From Vicinamibacterales bacterium (GTDB lineage Bacteria > Acidobacteriota > Vicinamibacteria > Vicinamibacterales > UBA8438): a DNA stretch of 64,000 nt. Location of the stretch: positions 24,296 to 88,295 of the forward strand of contig JAPYUM010000004.1 of NCBI GenBank assembly GCA_029940535.1, in the 5' to 3' direction. The notes below the pieces were generated by a model that worked only from the letters and a program-made list of their open reading frames with translations, ran no database searches and had not been told where the DNA came from. The position numbers and the translations under genes were made by a program. Numbering within the stretch: the first letter of the stretch is position 1; every line of letters begins with the position of its first letter. Positions 27,072 through 36,185 of this stretch are shown here, piece by piece.

Positions 27072-28384
27072 GCGTCGAGGCGCCGGACAGCCTGCCTCGC
27101 CTTGCGACCGCGGAGGTTATCGCAGTCGGCTCCGAGCTCCTGACGCCTTTTCGTACCGACACAAACTCACTGTTTTTGACCGCGAGACTCAACGAAATAG
27201 GGGTCGTGGTTCGGCGGAAATCGATCGTGGGTGACTCGCCGACCGACCTCGCCGGTGCCATCGGCGAGGCGCTCGCACGTGTGGATTTGCTCGTGGTCTG
27301 TGGCGGACTGGGCCCGACTGACGACGATCTGACGCGAGAGACGGTGGCCGAGGTGCTTGGTCGCTCGCTGCATGAGGACTCTGACATCCTCCAGCAGCTC
27401 CGCGAGCGGTTCGAGGCGCGGGGATGGACGATGCCGGAGAACAATCGGCGTCAGGCGTGCGTCCCCGACGGAGCGGTCGTGCTCGAGAATCCGCGCGGCA
27501 CGGCTCCCGGGCTGTGGCTCGAAGCGGGCGGTCGAGTGGTCGTCTTGCTGCCAGGTCCACCCCGCGAACTCGAGCCGATGTTCGCCGATCTCGCGCGCGG
27601 CCGGTTGGCGGAACGCGTGTCAGACGAGCGGCTCTATCGTCGAGTGGTGCGGGTCGCCGGGCGAGGGGAGTCGCACGTTGAGGAGTTGGCGCAGCCGGTC
27701 TACGCGGCGTGGCGACACGGCGACCCGGCGATCGACACCACGATCCTGGCGTCGCCGGGGTCCGTCGAGCTGCACCTCTCGACGCGGGTCGCCACGGCGC
27801 CCGAGGCCACGATTGTCCTCGACCGGGCGACCGCGCAGTTGGCCGTGGTACTCGGTGACCATGTGGTCAGCACGGATGGCCGTACGCTGTCCGAGGTGGT
27901 GGGTGACTCGCTCCGCCGCCACGGCCATCGTGTGGCGGTCGGAGAGTCATGTACCGGGGGGCTCGTCTCGGCCGCGCTCGTCGATACGCCCGGGAGTTCG
28001 CGCTATGTCGTGGCGGGGTTCGTCGCGTACTCGAACGAGACCAAGCGTTCCGTGCTCGGAGTCGGCGCCGCACTATTGGCGGAGCATGGCGCTGTCAGCG
28101 AGCCGGTGGCGCTGGCCATGGCGGAGGGGGCGCGTCGCGCCGCGGACGTAGAGATCGGAGTCGGCGTCACGGGGATCGCGGGACCCGGTGGGGGCACCGC
28201 GGAGAAACCGGTGGGCACCGTGTGCATCGCGGTCGTGGCGCCGGACGGTGGCCGGACCGTCAGGACACTCCAGCTTCCCGGTGACCGCGCGATGATCAGG
28301 CAGATGGCGACGCGTACCACCGTGGATCTACTCCGCCGCGTGTTGGCGCGGATGGAGACGCATGAGGCTGTTCGTGGCGATTGA
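27068..28384 (+). CDS. cinA: CinA-family protein (nicotinamide-nucleotide amidase)
   Basis: CinA couples an N-terminal MoCF/COG1058 pyrophosphatase domain to a C-terminal NMN deamidase (PncC-like) used in NAD salvage. The GTG at 27068, overlapping the pgpA stop, gives 438 aa. N-terminal motifs: EVIAVGSELLTPFRTDTNSLFLTARLNEIGV, VVCGGLGPTDDDLTRE, and LENPRGTAPGLWLE with VVLLPGPPRELEPMF. C-terminal motifs: VAVGESCTGGLVSAALVDTPGSSRYV with the catalytic Ser, and GVTGIAGPGGGTAEKPVGTV. The last codons overlap the start of a thpR remnant. Confidence 0.95.
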   Translation: MSVEAPDSLPRLATAEVIAVGSELLTPFRTDTNSLFLTARLNEIGVVVRRKSIVGDSPTDLAGAIGEALARVDLLVVCGGLGPTDDDLTRETVAEVLGRSLHEDSDILQQLRERFEARGWTMPENNRRQACVPDGAVVLENPRGTAPGLWLEAGGRVVVLLPGPPRELEPMFADLARGRLAERVSDERLYRRVVRVAGRGESHVEELAQPVYAAWRHGDPAIDTTILASPGSVELHLSTRVATAPEATIVLDRATAQLAVVLGDHVVSTDGRTLSEVVGDSLRRHGHRVAVGESCTGGLVSAALVDTPGSSRYVVAGFVAYSNETKRSVLGVGAALLAEHGAVSEPVALAMAEGARRAADVEIGVGVTGIAGPGGGTAEKPVGTVCIAVVAPDGGRTVRTLQLPGDRAMIRQMATRTTVDLLRRVLARMETHEAVRGD

Positions 28385-28508
28385 TCTGGACGAGGCCGCG
28401 CGGGCTGCATCATCACAGGGCGCGGCGACAATCGGGTTGTCAGTGGGGGTGGGTGAGAGGGGCCTTCCGCGGCGGTATCGAGTGGCCAGGCCACCACGAT
28501 GGAGATGA
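28362..28508 (+). pseudogene. thpR: Remnant of RNA 2',3'-cyclic phosphodiesterase (ThpR) start
   Basis: An ATG inside the last codons of cinA opens MRLFVAIDLDEAARAA, which is the conserved N-terminus of ThpR/LigT 2H phosphoesterases. After about 17 codons the sequence stops resembling the family and reaches a TGA at 28506; no HxTx motif is present. The gene therefore looks deleted, with its start left in place between cinA and gpsA. The identification rests on one short but distinctive motif. Confidence 0.6.
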
Positions 28509-28513
28509 CGAGG

Positions 28514-29542
28514 ATGAGGGAGGTCACCGTACTCGGGGCTGGAGGGTGGGGCACCGCGCTCGCAATTCATATCGGCCGTCTGGGAACGCCCGTGCGTCTG
28601 TGGGGTCGCAACGCGGCGCTGGTCGACACGTTGCGGGACGAGCGGCGCAACCAGGCCTATTTGGCGGATGTGATGTTCCCGCCGGCATTGACTCCAACGA
28701 CGTCCCTCGAAGATGCGCTGGCCACCGCGGACTGTGTCGTGTCGGCCGTGCCGTCGCATGGCACCCGCGAGGTGATGCGCCGCGCCGCACCATTGATGCG
28801 GCCGGACGTCACCATCGTCAGCGCGACGAAGGGGTTCGAGGGCGGGACTCTGAACCGGATGTCAGAGGTCATCCAGCAGGAGGCGGGACCGTCGCGTTCG
28901 ACGGCCGTGTTGTCGGGACCCAGTTTCGCGGCGGAGTTGGCGCGAGGGGCGCCCACCGCGGTGCTCGTCGCCAGCTCGTCGCCTGATGTCACCTTTCGGG
29001 TCCAAGAGGACTTCCGGTCGGCCTATCTCCGGCTCTACGCGAGCGACGATGTCGTCGGGGTTGAGGTGGGCGGCGCCATGAAGAACGTCATCGCGATCGC
29101 GGCCGGTGTCGTCGAGGGTCTGGGCCTGGGCTCGAACGCGCTGGCGGCATTGATGACCAGGGGGCTGGCGGAGATTTCGCGGTTGGCCTACGCGATGGGA
29201 GGACGCCGCGAGACGTTGGCGGGGCTGAGCGGACTGGGCGATCTCATCTTGACGTGCACCGGGCGACTGAGTCGCAACCGCCATGTGGGGATCGAACTGG
29301 GTCGGGGCCGAACCCTGCCGGAGATTCTGGCCGAGGCACGAACCGTAGCCGAGGGAGTCAGGACCACCGAGGTCGCCCTGCAACTCGGCCGCCGACACGG
29401 CGTGGACCTGCCGATTGCGACTCAAATGGCCGCGGTCCTGGCGGGACGCACTGAGGCGCGGGTCGCGGTCGACGAGCTGATGCTCAGGCGACAGCGGCCG
29501 GAAGCCGACGGTCCCCCGAGCGGCTCCCCTCCTGTGACATAG
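28514..29542 (+). CDS. gpsA: Glycerol-3-phosphate dehydrogenase (NAD(P)+)
   Basis: Reduces dihydroxyacetone phosphate to sn-glycerol-3-phosphate for phospholipid synthesis, fitting with pgpA nearby. The ATG at 28514 has a GGAG site nine bases upstream and gives MREVTVLGAGGWGTALA, a typical Rossmann start; in-frame ATGs at 28499 and 28505 are alternatives. Motifs: GAGGWGTALA, VSAVPSHGTREVM, ATKGFE, VLSGPSFAAELARGAPTAV, the active-site helix GGAMKNVIAIAAGVVEGLGLGSNALAALMTRG, and GLSGLGDLILTCTGRLSRNRHVG. About 342 aa. The C-terminus is slightly extended and Pro-rich. Confidence 0.96.
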   Translation: MREVTVLGAGGWGTALAIHIGRLGTPVRLWGRNAALVDTLRDERRNQAYLADVMFPPALTPTTSLEDALATADCVVSAVPSHGTREVMRRAAPLMRPDVTIVSATKGFEGGTLNRMSEVIQQEAGPSRSTAVLSGPSFAAELARGAPTAVLVASSSPDVTFRVQEDFRSAYLRLYASDDVVGVEVGGAMKNVIAIAAGVVEGLGLGSNALAALMTRGLAEISRLAYAMGGRRETLAGLSGLGDLILTCTGRLSRNRHVGIELGRGRTLPEILAEARTVAEGVRTTEVALQLGRRHGVDLPIATQMAAVLAGRTEARVAVDELMLRRQRPEADGPPSGSPPVT

Positions 29543-29549
29543 TGAATCC

Positions 29550-30461
29550 GTGAGCGTTCTCGAACGGCTTCGGGCCGGTCTGCGGCGTACCGCCGCACAA
29601 CTCGTGGACCGCATCGACGGTCTTGACGCCGGTCGGCGTGCTGACGGCGGCGGTCCTGCTGTCGATACGCTGGATGACCTGGAGGGCATTCTGCTCGAGG
29701 CGGACATCGGGGTCGCGGCCACCGCCCGTTTGCTCGAGGTCGCGAGGGGCCAGACTGCCGCGTCGGATCTGCGCACGGTCGTCAAGACGGAGTTGCTCCG
29801 GCTGCTCGAGCTGTCCGGTCCAGCGCCGGCGAGCGACGCCCATCCGCGGGTCGTGCTCGTCGTTGGGGTCAACGGCACCGGCAAGACCACCACGGTCGGG
29901 CGTCTGGCGCGGCTGTTGGCGCTGTCGGGAGAGCGGGCGGTGATTTGTGCCGCCGATACGTTTCGCGCCGCCGCCGTTGAACAGCTGGAAGTCTGGGCCC
30001 GACGGGTCGACGCGGACTTCGTCAGAGCGCGGCCCGGGTCTGACCCGGCCGCCGTGGTGTTCGATGCGATTACGGCCGGCAAGGCGCGGGGACGTGATGT
30101 CGTGCTGGTCGACACCGCGGGTCGTCTACATACTCGTGCCAATCTCATGGATGAGCTCGACAAGATCCGTCGTGTGGCCGGCCGGGCCGTGGCCGGCGCG
30201 CCGCATGAGACGCTGCTGGTGCTCGACGCCACCGTCGGGCAGAACGGATTGGCTCAGGCTCGCGCTTTTCTCGAGGTCGCGGGCGTCACCGGGATCGTGT
30301 TGACGAAGCTGGACGGTACGGCCAAGGGAGGGATTGCCGTGGCTATTTCGGCCGAGCTCGGGGTGCCCATCCGGTATGTGGGAGTGGGGGAGCAACTGGA
30401 CGACCTGGTGCCGTTTTCGCCAGCCGAGTATGTGGACGCGTTGTTCGAGCCGGTGTGGTGA
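29550..30461 (+). CDS. ftsY: Signal recognition particle receptor FtsY
   Basis: SRP receptor GTPase that docks Ffh-ribosome complexes on the membrane. The 303-aa product lacks a long acidic A domain and consists of the N domain (about residues 1-85) and the G domain: G1 [61 protein letters not shown] and the G4 [13 protein letters not shown] start 7 bp after gpsA. It is separated from ffh by the riboflavin genes, and its stop overlaps the ribD start. Confidence 0.96.
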   Translation: MSVLERLRAGLRRTAAQLVDRIDGLDAGRRADGGGPAVDTLDDLEGILLEADIGVAATARLLEVARGQTAASDLRTVVKTELLRLLELSGPAPASDAHPRVVLVVGVNGTGKTTTVGRLARLLALSGERAVICAADTFRAAAVEQLEVWARRVDADFVRARPGSDPAAVVFDAITAGKARGRDVVLVDTAGRLHTRANLMDELDKIRRVAGRAVAGAPHETLLVLDATVGQNGLAQARAFLEVAGVTGIVLTKLDGTAKGGIAVAISAELGVPIRYVGVGEQLDDLVPFSPAEYVDALFEPVW

Positions 30462-31561
30462 TTGCGGTGATTGCCGTCAGCGCCGAGGAGGCGTCGATGG
30501 ACGAGGCCCTGGCGCTCGCGGCTCGCGGCCGCGGCGCGACCAGCCCGAACCCGATGGTCGGTGCCGTCGTGACGCACGGGGATCGCGTCGTCGGCCGCGG
30601 ATACCACGTCCGGGCGGGGGCGCCCCACGCCGAGGTGATGGCCCTCAACGACGCCGGCGAGGCGGCTCGAGGCGGGCGGCTCTATTGCACCCTTGAGCCG
30701 TGCGCACATACCGGACGCACCGGGCCGTGTGTCGAACGGATCGTCAACGCCGGGCTGCACGACGTGGTGGTAGGGGTCGAGGATCCGAATCCACGCGTGA
30801 ACGGGGCCGGCATCCAGTACTTGCGCGATCACGGCATCGCCGTGTCGGTTGGTCTCCGTCGCGTAGAGGCGACGCGTCTCAATGAGGCGTTCTTCAGCGT
30901 TCAGCGACGCGCGCGGCCGTTTGTAACGATGAAGGCTGCGGTCAGTCTCGACGGATGCATCGCCGCGGCTCCCGGTGAGCGGACCGCGTTGACCGGACCC
31001 GAGTCCGCGGCTCACGCTCACCGCGTGCGGGCGTGGGTGGACGCGATCGGCGTTGGCTCGGAAACGGTGCTCGTCGACGATCCGTTATTGACGGCGCGCG
31101 GCGTCTCTCGGACCCGGCCGCTCGTGCGCGTGCTCTTTGACACCCGGATGCGCACGCCGACCACGGCTCGCGTGCTCACGACCACCGACACCGGCCCGGT
31201 CGTGGTGATGACGACCGAGGCCGCGGTGGACGCCTGGCCGGCGCGCGCGGCGGGGCTCGAGGCGGCTGGCGCCCTCATTGAGGCGTTGCCTCGTCGTGAC
31301 CCCGCCCTGGCGATGTCACGGCTGGTCGCCTACGACGTGAGCGACATGCTGGTGGAGGGGGGCGCCGTGCTGCACCGCGGCGTCTGGGACGCGGACGTGG
31401 TCGACCGCGTTCGCTTCTATGTGGCTCCGGTTACCTTGGGTCGGGGCGCGGTGCCGTGGATGTCGGACGGGGGACCGTCGATTGCCGCGCTGGGCGGCGG
31501 CGAGCCACGTTGGTTAGGTGACGACGTGTTAGTGGAGGCAGATGTTCAACGGACTGATTGA
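30455..31561 (+). CDS. ribD: Bifunctional riboflavin deaminase/reductase RibD
   Basis: Deaminates the GTP-derived pyrimidine and reduces its ribosyl side chain. The 368-aa product has an N-terminal cytidine-deaminase fold ([24 protein letters not shown], zinc ligands in HAEV and [13 protein letters not shown]) and a C-terminal reductase domain ([32 protein letters not shown]). The start overlaps the end of ftsY; a second GTG at 30458 would give a four-base GTGA overlap and is equally likely. The end overlaps ribE by 20 bp. No FMN riboswitch is possible here because the start lies inside ftsY. Confidence 0.95.
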   Translation: MVIAVIAVSAEEASMDEALALAARGRGATSPNPMVGAVVTHGDRVVGRGYHVRAGAPHAEVMALNDAGEAARGGRLYCTLEPCAHTGRTGPCVERIVNAGLHDVVVGVEDPNPRVNGAGIQYLRDHGIAVSVGLRRVEATRLNEAFFSVQRRARPFVTMKAAVSLDGCIAAAPGERTALTGPESAAHAHRVRAWVDAIGVGSETVLVDDPLLTARGVSRTRPLVRVLFDTRMRTPTTARVLTTTDTGPVVVMTTEAAVDAWPARAAGLEAAGALIEALPRRDPALAMSRLVAYDVSDMLVEGGAVLHRGVWDADVVDRVRFYVAPVTLGRGAVPWMSDGGPSIAALGGGEPRWLGDDVLVEADVQRTD

Positions 31562-32198
31562 ATCGTGCGGCACGGTTGCCGAACTCCGGCCGATACCGGC
31601 CGGTTATCGTATCCTCGTGGCGACGCCGCTGGCGGGTGAGTTGCAGCTCGGGGAGAGCATCGCCGTCAACGGCGTCTGCCTGACCGTCGTCCACACCGAG
31701 GTCGGGGTGGAGGGACGGCGGAAGGACGGGGGGGCCTTCCACGCTGAGATCTCGCCAGAAACGGCGCGCGTGACCGGTCTCGGCTTGCTCGAGGCTGGGA
31801 GCGTCGTCAATCTGGAACGGTCGATGCGAGCAGATGCGCGCGTCGGGGGACACTTCGTTCAGGGACATGTGGACGCCACCGGCCAGATCGAGACCGTGCG
31901 GCATGAGGCGGAGTTCCATTGGGTCACGGTCAGTTTTCCGGCGGTGCTGACCCCGCTTCTGGTTCGAAAAGGGTCAATCGCGGTCGACGGGATCAGTCTC
32001 ACCGTGGCCGGGCTCGATGACGCCCAGTTCGTCGTGCAGATCGTGCCCTTCACCTGGGACCACACGAACCTCAGTCACCTGGACGTGGGTGCGACCGTCA
32101 ACCTGGAGTGCGATATCATCGGAAAATACGTCGTACGAGCATTGGAGGTCGGCGAGTTCGCCAGGCCTAAGCTCGACGTCGAGGAGCAGGATGGCTGA
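31542..32198 (+). CDS. ribE: Riboflavin synthase alpha chain
   Basis: Dismutates two 6,7-dimethyl-8-ribityllumazine molecules to riboflavin. The 218-aa product shows the two tandem lumazine-binding barrels: [12 protein letters not shown] with LGESIAVNGVCLTVV and FHAEISPETA in the first, and GGHFVQGHVDATGQI with GSIAVDGISLTV and VQIVPFTWDHTNLSHLDVGATVNLECDIIGKYV in the second. The insert between them is slightly longer than usual. The 3' end overlaps ribBA by 8 bp. Confidence 0.96.
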   Translation: MFNGLIESCGTVAELRPIPAGYRILVATPLAGELQLGESIAVNGVCLTVVHTEVGVEGRRKDGGAFHAEISPETARVTGLGLLEAGSVVNLERSMRADARVGGHFVQGHVDATGQIETVRHEAEFHWVTVSFPAVLTPLLVRKGSIAVDGISLTVAGLDDAQFVVQIVPFTWDHTNLSHLDVGATVNLECDIIGKYVVRALEVGEFARPKLDVEEQDG

Positions 32199-33471
32199 GA
32201 AAACTACTCGAAAGCGGTCCCGTCGACAGACGCCCAAACTGAAGCTGGCCGCGGGTCGCCGCACCCCGGGACCGTTCGCCCCGATCGAGGACGCGGTCGC
32301 CGCCATCAAGGCCGGACAGATGGTCATCGTCGTCGATGACGAGGACCGGGAGAACGAGGGCGACCTCACAATCGCGGCGGAGAAGACCACTCCCGAGATC
32401 ATCAATTTCATGGCGAAGTACGGCCGCGGCCTGATTTGCCTGCCGATGGTCGGGGAGCGGCTCGACGCGCTCGACATTCCGTTGATGGTGCGGGACAACA
32501 CGTCACAGTTCAATACGGCCTTTTGTGTCACGGTCGAGGCCAAGGAGTCGACGAGCACCGGGATTTCAGCCGCCGACCGCGCCAAGACGGCGCGGGTTGT
32601 CGCCGATCCGAAGAGCACGGCGGCCGACTTGCTTCGTCCGGGGCACATGTTCCCGTTGCGGGCTCGGGAGGGCGGTGTGCTCGTCCGCGCCGGTCAGACC
32701 GAGGCGGCGGTCGATCTTGCTCGCATGGCGGGTCTGGAGCCGGTGGGGGTGATTTGCGAGATCATGAACGATGACGGCACGATGGCCCGGGTGCCGGACC
32801 TTCGACGATTTGCCCGCAAGCACAAGCTGGTCATGGTCACGATCGCCGACCTGATCAAATACCGTATGCGCCACGAGCGGCTCGTGCGTCGCGAGGCGGC
32901 GTCCAAGCTTCCGACCGAGTTCGGGGACTTCCGGCTTGTCGCGTTCGAGAGCATCATCAACGGTGAGACGCACGTGGCGCTGGTCCGCGGCGACATCGGC
33001 GACGGCGAGGACGTCTTGGTTCGCGTGCATTCCCGCTGTCTCACCGGCGAGGCCTTTCATTCGGCTCGATGCGATTGCGGCGCCCAGTTGACGACAGCGA
33101 TGAAACGGATCGCGACCGAGGGGCGCGGGGTGCTGTTGTATCTCAATCAGGAGGGCCGCGGAATCGGGCTCACCAACAAGATTCGGGCCTACGAGCTGCA
33201 AGATCAGGGATATGACACCGTTGAGGCCAACGAGCGCCTCGGTTTTCAGCCAGATCAGCGGGACTACGGCATCGGGGCACAGATTCTCGGCGATCTGGGG
33301 GTTCGCAGCATGCGACTGCTTACCAATAATCCGCGCAAGTTCATCGGACTGGAAGGCTATGGGCTGTCGGTGACCGCTTCGCTGGGGCTGGAGGTGCCGA
33401 CGACCGGGGCGGCCACGACGTATCTTCGCACCAAGAAGAAGAAGCTCGGGCATACACTGAAATCCGTGTAA
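32191..33471 (+). CDS. ribBA: Bifunctional DHBP synthase/GTP cyclohydrolase II RibBA
   Basis: Supplies both riboflavin precursors. The ATG at 32191 has an AGGAG site and gives 426 aa; the track start at 32017 lies inside ribE. The N-terminal DHBP synthase (about 30-235) has DDEDRENEGDLTIAAE and RPGHMFPLRAREGGVLVRAGQTEAAVDL. The C-terminal GTP cyclohydrolase II has the zinc site CLTGEAFHSARCDCG, YLNQEGRGIGLTNKIRAYELQDQG and LLTNNPRKFIGLEGYGL. A Lys/Arg-rich N-terminal tail precedes the domains. It ends the rib run; ribH is not adjacent. Confidence 0.96.
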   Translation: MAEKTTRKRSRRQTPKLKLAAGRRTPGPFAPIEDAVAAIKAGQMVIVVDDEDRENEGDLTIAAEKTTPEIINFMAKYGRGLICLPMVGERLDALDIPLMVRDNTSQFNTAFCVTVEAKESTSTGISAADRAKTARVVADPKSTAADLLRPGHMFPLRAREGGVLVRAGQTEAAVDLARMAGLEPVGVICEIMNDDGTMARVPDLRRFARKHKLVMVTIADLIKYRMRHERLVRREAASKLPTEFGDFRLVAFESIINGETHVALVRGDIGDGEDVLVRVHSRCLTGEAFHSARCDCGAQLTTAMKRIATEGRGVLLYLNQEGRGIGLTNKIRAYELQDQGYDTVEANERLGFQPDQRDYGIGAQILGDLGVRSMRLLTNNPRKFIGLEGYGLSVTASLGLEVPTTGAATTYLRTKKKKLGHTLKSV

Positions 33472-33567
33472 CGCACCTTCCCGCGCGCTCCTCGCGCCTC
33501 GCTCAACCGGTGCCCCGACGTTCCCAGGGATGTCGACCTTGTCTTGGACGGGTCTTGCCCCATTTAG

Positions 33568-33597
33568 TTGACAGTTCAGCCCACGCAGAGTTACGAT
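33568..33597 (+). promoter_or_regulatory. Candidate promoter of the ffh-rpsP-rplS run
   Basis: A perfect TTGACA (33568-33573) is followed by TACGAT (33592-33597) after 18 bp, about 60 bp upstream of the ffh ATG, in the gap after ribBA. A short palindrome AGTGC-TTA-GCACT (33614-33626) lies in the expected leader. Confidence 0.5.
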
Positions 33598-33656
33598 AAA
33601 CGTTTGCGTTTGAAGTGCTTAGCACTCTCCCCGCTGGATCTCTAGAGCGATTGTCC

Positions 33657-35021
33657 ATGTTCGCCTCACTGAGTGATCGTCTGCAGGCTGTCTTCGCCTC
33701 TGTCAGGCGCGAAACCCGTCTGACCCCAGAGTCCGTCGAGACCGCGTTACGCGAGATTCGGCTGGCGCTGCTCGAGGCGGACGTGAACTTCAAGGTGGTC
33801 AAGGCGTTCATTGATCGTGTTCGCGACCGCGCTGTGGACCGTGCGGTGCTTGACAGCCTGACACCGACCCAGCAGGTCGTGGTGATTGTGCGTGACGAGT
33901 TGCTGGCGCTCCTCGGCGACGGACAGCCGGGGTTGTCCGCCAGCAAGCAGCGGCCGCAGGTCGTTCTGCTGCTGGGGTTGCAGGGCGCCGGCAAGACCAC
34001 CACCACGGTCAAGCTCGCCAGGTGGCTGGGCGCGAACGGGCGGCATCCGCTGGTGGTGTCGACCGACGTACGGCGGCCGGCCGCGATCGAACAGCTGGGG
34101 GTGCTGGCCGGCGACGCCGGCGTGCGAGTGCACGACCCGGACCGTGATACGGCGGTCGTCGCTCGCGCCGAAGGTGCGGTGCAGATGGCCAAGTCGTTCG
34201 GGTTCGACGTGGTGCTCGTGGACACCGCGGGGCGTCTGCACGTCGATGACGATCTCATGGGGGAGTTGGATGCCCTGAAGGCGGCCGTGGAGCCGTCCGA
34301 CCTTCTGTATGTGGCCGATGCGATGACCGGGCAGGATGCCATCAAGAGCGCCGGCGAGTTCAATCGGCGCGTGGGTATCAGCGGTGTGGTGTTGACCAAG
34401 ATGGATGGGGACGCCCGAGGGGGCGCGGCGTTGTCGGTGGTGTCGGTCGTCGGCGTCCCGGTCTCCTTCATCGGCGATGGTGAGCGATTGGAGGATCTCC
34501 AACCGTTCCACCCCGAACGGCTCGTCTCGCGCCTGCTTGGCATGGGCGACGTGCTCTCCCTGGTCGAGAAGGCCGAGCAGGTGGTGAGCCCGGAGGAGGC
34601 CACGCGACTTGAGCGGAAAATTCGCGGCAACGATTTCACGTTGCAGGACATGCGCGACCAACTCAAGACGGTCATGCGAATGGGGCCGTTGGACCGGTTG
34701 GCGGAGATGATCCCCGGCATGAGCCAGATGTCCGGGCAGATGTCGACGCAGGTCGACCCGAAGGCGCTGTCGCAGACGATGGCTATCATCGACTCCATGA
34801 CCCGGCGAGAACGTGCGCACTATCAGGTCATCGACGGCAGCCGTCGACGGCGCATCGCGCTGGGCAGCGGCACGACGGTGCAGGACGTCAATCGTCTCTT
34901 GAAGCAGTTCATGGAGATGCGGCGGATGCTACGAGCGGTCGGCGGGGCATCCCGGTCGCGAACGAAGAAGGGCGGTCGGCGACGAAGCATGTCGGCCGGG
35001 CGGCGTTTTCCGGTGAGATAG
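33657..35021 (+). CDS. ffh: Signal recognition particle protein Ffh
   Basis: SRP54 GTPase that binds signal sequences and SRP RNA. The ATG at 33657 gives 454 aa starting FASLSDRLQAVFASVRRETRLTPESVETALREIRLALLEADVNF; the track start 14 codons earlier runs into the leader. NG domain: LLGLQGAGKTTTTVKLARWL, STDVRRPAAIEQL, DTAGRLHVDD, TKMDGDARGGAALSV. Met-rich M domain from about residue 325 (MRDQLKTVMRMGPLDRLAEMIPGMSQMSGQM and SRRRRIALGSGTTVQDVNRLLKQFMEMRRM), with an Arg/Lys-rich tail. It heads the ribosome/SRP gene run. The SRP RNA gene was not found nearby. Confidence 0.97.
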   Translation: MFASLSDRLQAVFASVRRETRLTPESVETALREIRLALLEADVNFKVVKAFIDRVRDRAVDRAVLDSLTPTQQVVVIVRDELLALLGDGQPGLSASKQRPQVVLLLGLQGAGKTTTTVKLARWLGANGRHPLVVSTDVRRPAAIEQLGVLAGDAGVRVHDPDRDTAVVARAEGAVQMAKSFGFDVVLVDTAGRLHVDDDLMGELDALKAAVEPSDLLYVADAMTGQDAIKSAGEFNRRVGISGVVLTKMDGDARGGAALSVVSVVGVPVSFIGDGERLEDLQPFHPERLVSRLLGMGDVLSLVEKAEQVVSPEEATRLERKIRGNDFTLQDMRDQLKTVMRMGPLDRLAEMIPGMSQMSGQMSTQVDPKALSQTMAIIDSMTRRERAHYQVIDGSRRRRIALGSGTTVQDVNRLLKQFMEMRRMLRAVGGASRSRTKKGGRRRSMSAGRRFPVR

Positions 35022-35051
35022 TGAACCCAGGAGTGAGGAGTTGATAGACGC

Positions 35052-35387
35052 ATGTTGACAATTCGATTGAGTCGGGTTGGCACGACGAAACGGCCGTTCT
35101 ATCGGGTCGTCGTGGTCGAATCGAGCGCGCCGCGCGATGGGCGGTTCGTGGAGATATTGGGCCACTACAACCCGCGCGCGGAACCAGAGGTACTCGAGGT
35201 TGATCGCGCGCGGGTGAGTCACTGGATTAGCAACGGTGCCTCTCCCTCGGATACGGTTCGGACGCTGCTCGCGCGTCATCCGGTGCCGGATCCGGCGGAC
35301 GCGTCGGTTGAGGCGGCGGAAGCCCCCGCGGTGGTCGAGACTGCGACGCCGGCTGAGAGCGCCGACGAGACCCAGGCGGTGACGTGA
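35052..35387 (+). CDS. rpsP: 30S ribosomal protein bS16
   Basis: Ribosomal protein of the small subunit. The 111-aa product starts MLTIRLSRVGTTKRPFYRVVVVESSAPRDGRFVEILGHYNP, the conserved bS16 fold, then an Ala/Glu-rich C-terminal tail (about residues 80-111) not found in short versions. It is preceded by GGAGTGAGGAG and overlaps the KH-domain gene by four bases. The order rpsP-khpA-rimM-trmD-rplS is the classic operon. Confidence 0.98.
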   Translation: MLTIRLSRVGTTKRPFYRVVVVESSAPRDGRFVEILGHYNPRAEPEVLEVDRARVSHWISNGASPSDTVRTLLARHPVPDPADASVEAAEAPAVVETATPAESADETQAVT

Positions 35388-35626
35388 GTCGGGCCCGTGA
35401 TGTCGTGGAGACGGTCGCCCGGGCACTGGCCGATCACGCCGACGACGTGTCGGTGACCGAGCGGGAGGACCGCGGGGCGATCCATGTCGAGCTGTCGACC
35501 GCGGGGCACGACCTGGGGCGAATGATCGGGCGACAAGGGCGGACGGCCGCGTCGATTCGCACGTTGGCCGAGCTGGCCGAGGCGCCGGATGAGCGACGCG
35601 TGACCGTGGACTTCCTTGACGAGTGA
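35384..35626 (+). CDS. khpA: KH-domain RNA-binding protein KhpA
   Basis: An 80-aa single-KH RNA-binding protein of the YlqC/KhpA family. The KH signature is DLGRMIGRQGRTAASIRTL with the GxxG loop (GRQG), preceded by VETVARALADHADDV. In Gram-positive bacteria KhpA works with KhpB/Jag in RNA binding and cell-length control; that role is untested in this lineage. Four-base overlaps with both rpsP and rimM indicate tight coupling. Confidence 0.93.
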   Translation: MSRARDVVETVARALADHADDVSVTEREDRGAIHVELSTAGHDLGRMIGRQGRTAASIRTLAELAEAPDERRVTVDFLDE

Positions 35627-36177
35627 CGCTGGACTGGGACTCGATGGTGTCAGTGGGGCGTGTCGCGCGAGCTCACGGTAACCGCGGCTGCGTGATCATC
35701 AATCCGGATACCGACTTTCCGGACGAGCGTTTTTGTGCCGGGAACACGCTCTATGTGCGCCGAGGGAATGACGTCGCGGGGCTGTCCATCAGCGATGTTC
35801 GGTTTCACCGGGGTCGTCCGATTGTGGCGTTCGAGGAGGTCAGCACGATGGACGACGCTGAGGCGCTGGCGTCGGTCGATCTGCGGGTGCCGGCCGGGAC
35901 GCGCGGTGCGTTGCCGGAGGGGTCCTACTATCACCACGAGCTCATTGGCTGCGAGGTCGAGACCGTCGACGGGGCCACGGTCGGTGTCGTGCGGGCCGTC
36001 GAAGGGGACGATGGGGCGCACCGGTTGATCGTGGACGGCCAGGCTGGTGACATCCACGTACCGCTGGTGACGGCGATCTGCGTGAGGATCGACCCGGCCG
36101 ACCGGGTGATCACTATCGACCCGCCGGACGGTCTGCTGGCCTTGAATCCGACGCGGGCGGCGAGGGGGTCTGACTGA
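35623..36177 (+). CDS. rimM: Ribosome maturation factor RimM
   Basis: Assists 30S maturation, working near S19 in the head domain. The 184-aa product has the N-terminal barrel (VSVGRVARAHGNRGCVIINPDTDFPDERF) and C-terminal PRC-barrel (YYHHELIGCEVETVDGATVGVVRAVE ... GDIHVPLVTAICVRIDPADRVITIDPPDGLL). GTG start overlapping the khpA stop. The residue pattern GRVARAHGNRG is close to the usual GRIxGxHGxxG. It continues directly into trmD. Confidence 0.95.
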   Translation: MTLDWDSMVSVGRVARAHGNRGCVIINPDTDFPDERFCAGNTLYVRRGNDVAGLSISDVRFHRGRPIVAFEEVSTMDDAEALASVDLRVPAGTRGALPEGSYYHHELIGCEVETVDGATVGVVRAVEGDDGAHRLIVDGQAGDIHVPLVTAICVRIDPADRVITIDPPDGLLALNPTRAARGSD

Positions 36178-36185
36178 GGTTCGAC

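Noticed and set aside
33472-33520. Possible fifth copy of the structured element after ribBA
   Set aside because: Only a GAGGCGCGAGGAG-like stretch matches on the minus strand; the GACCGA..CAACGCCG half and complementary arms are absent.
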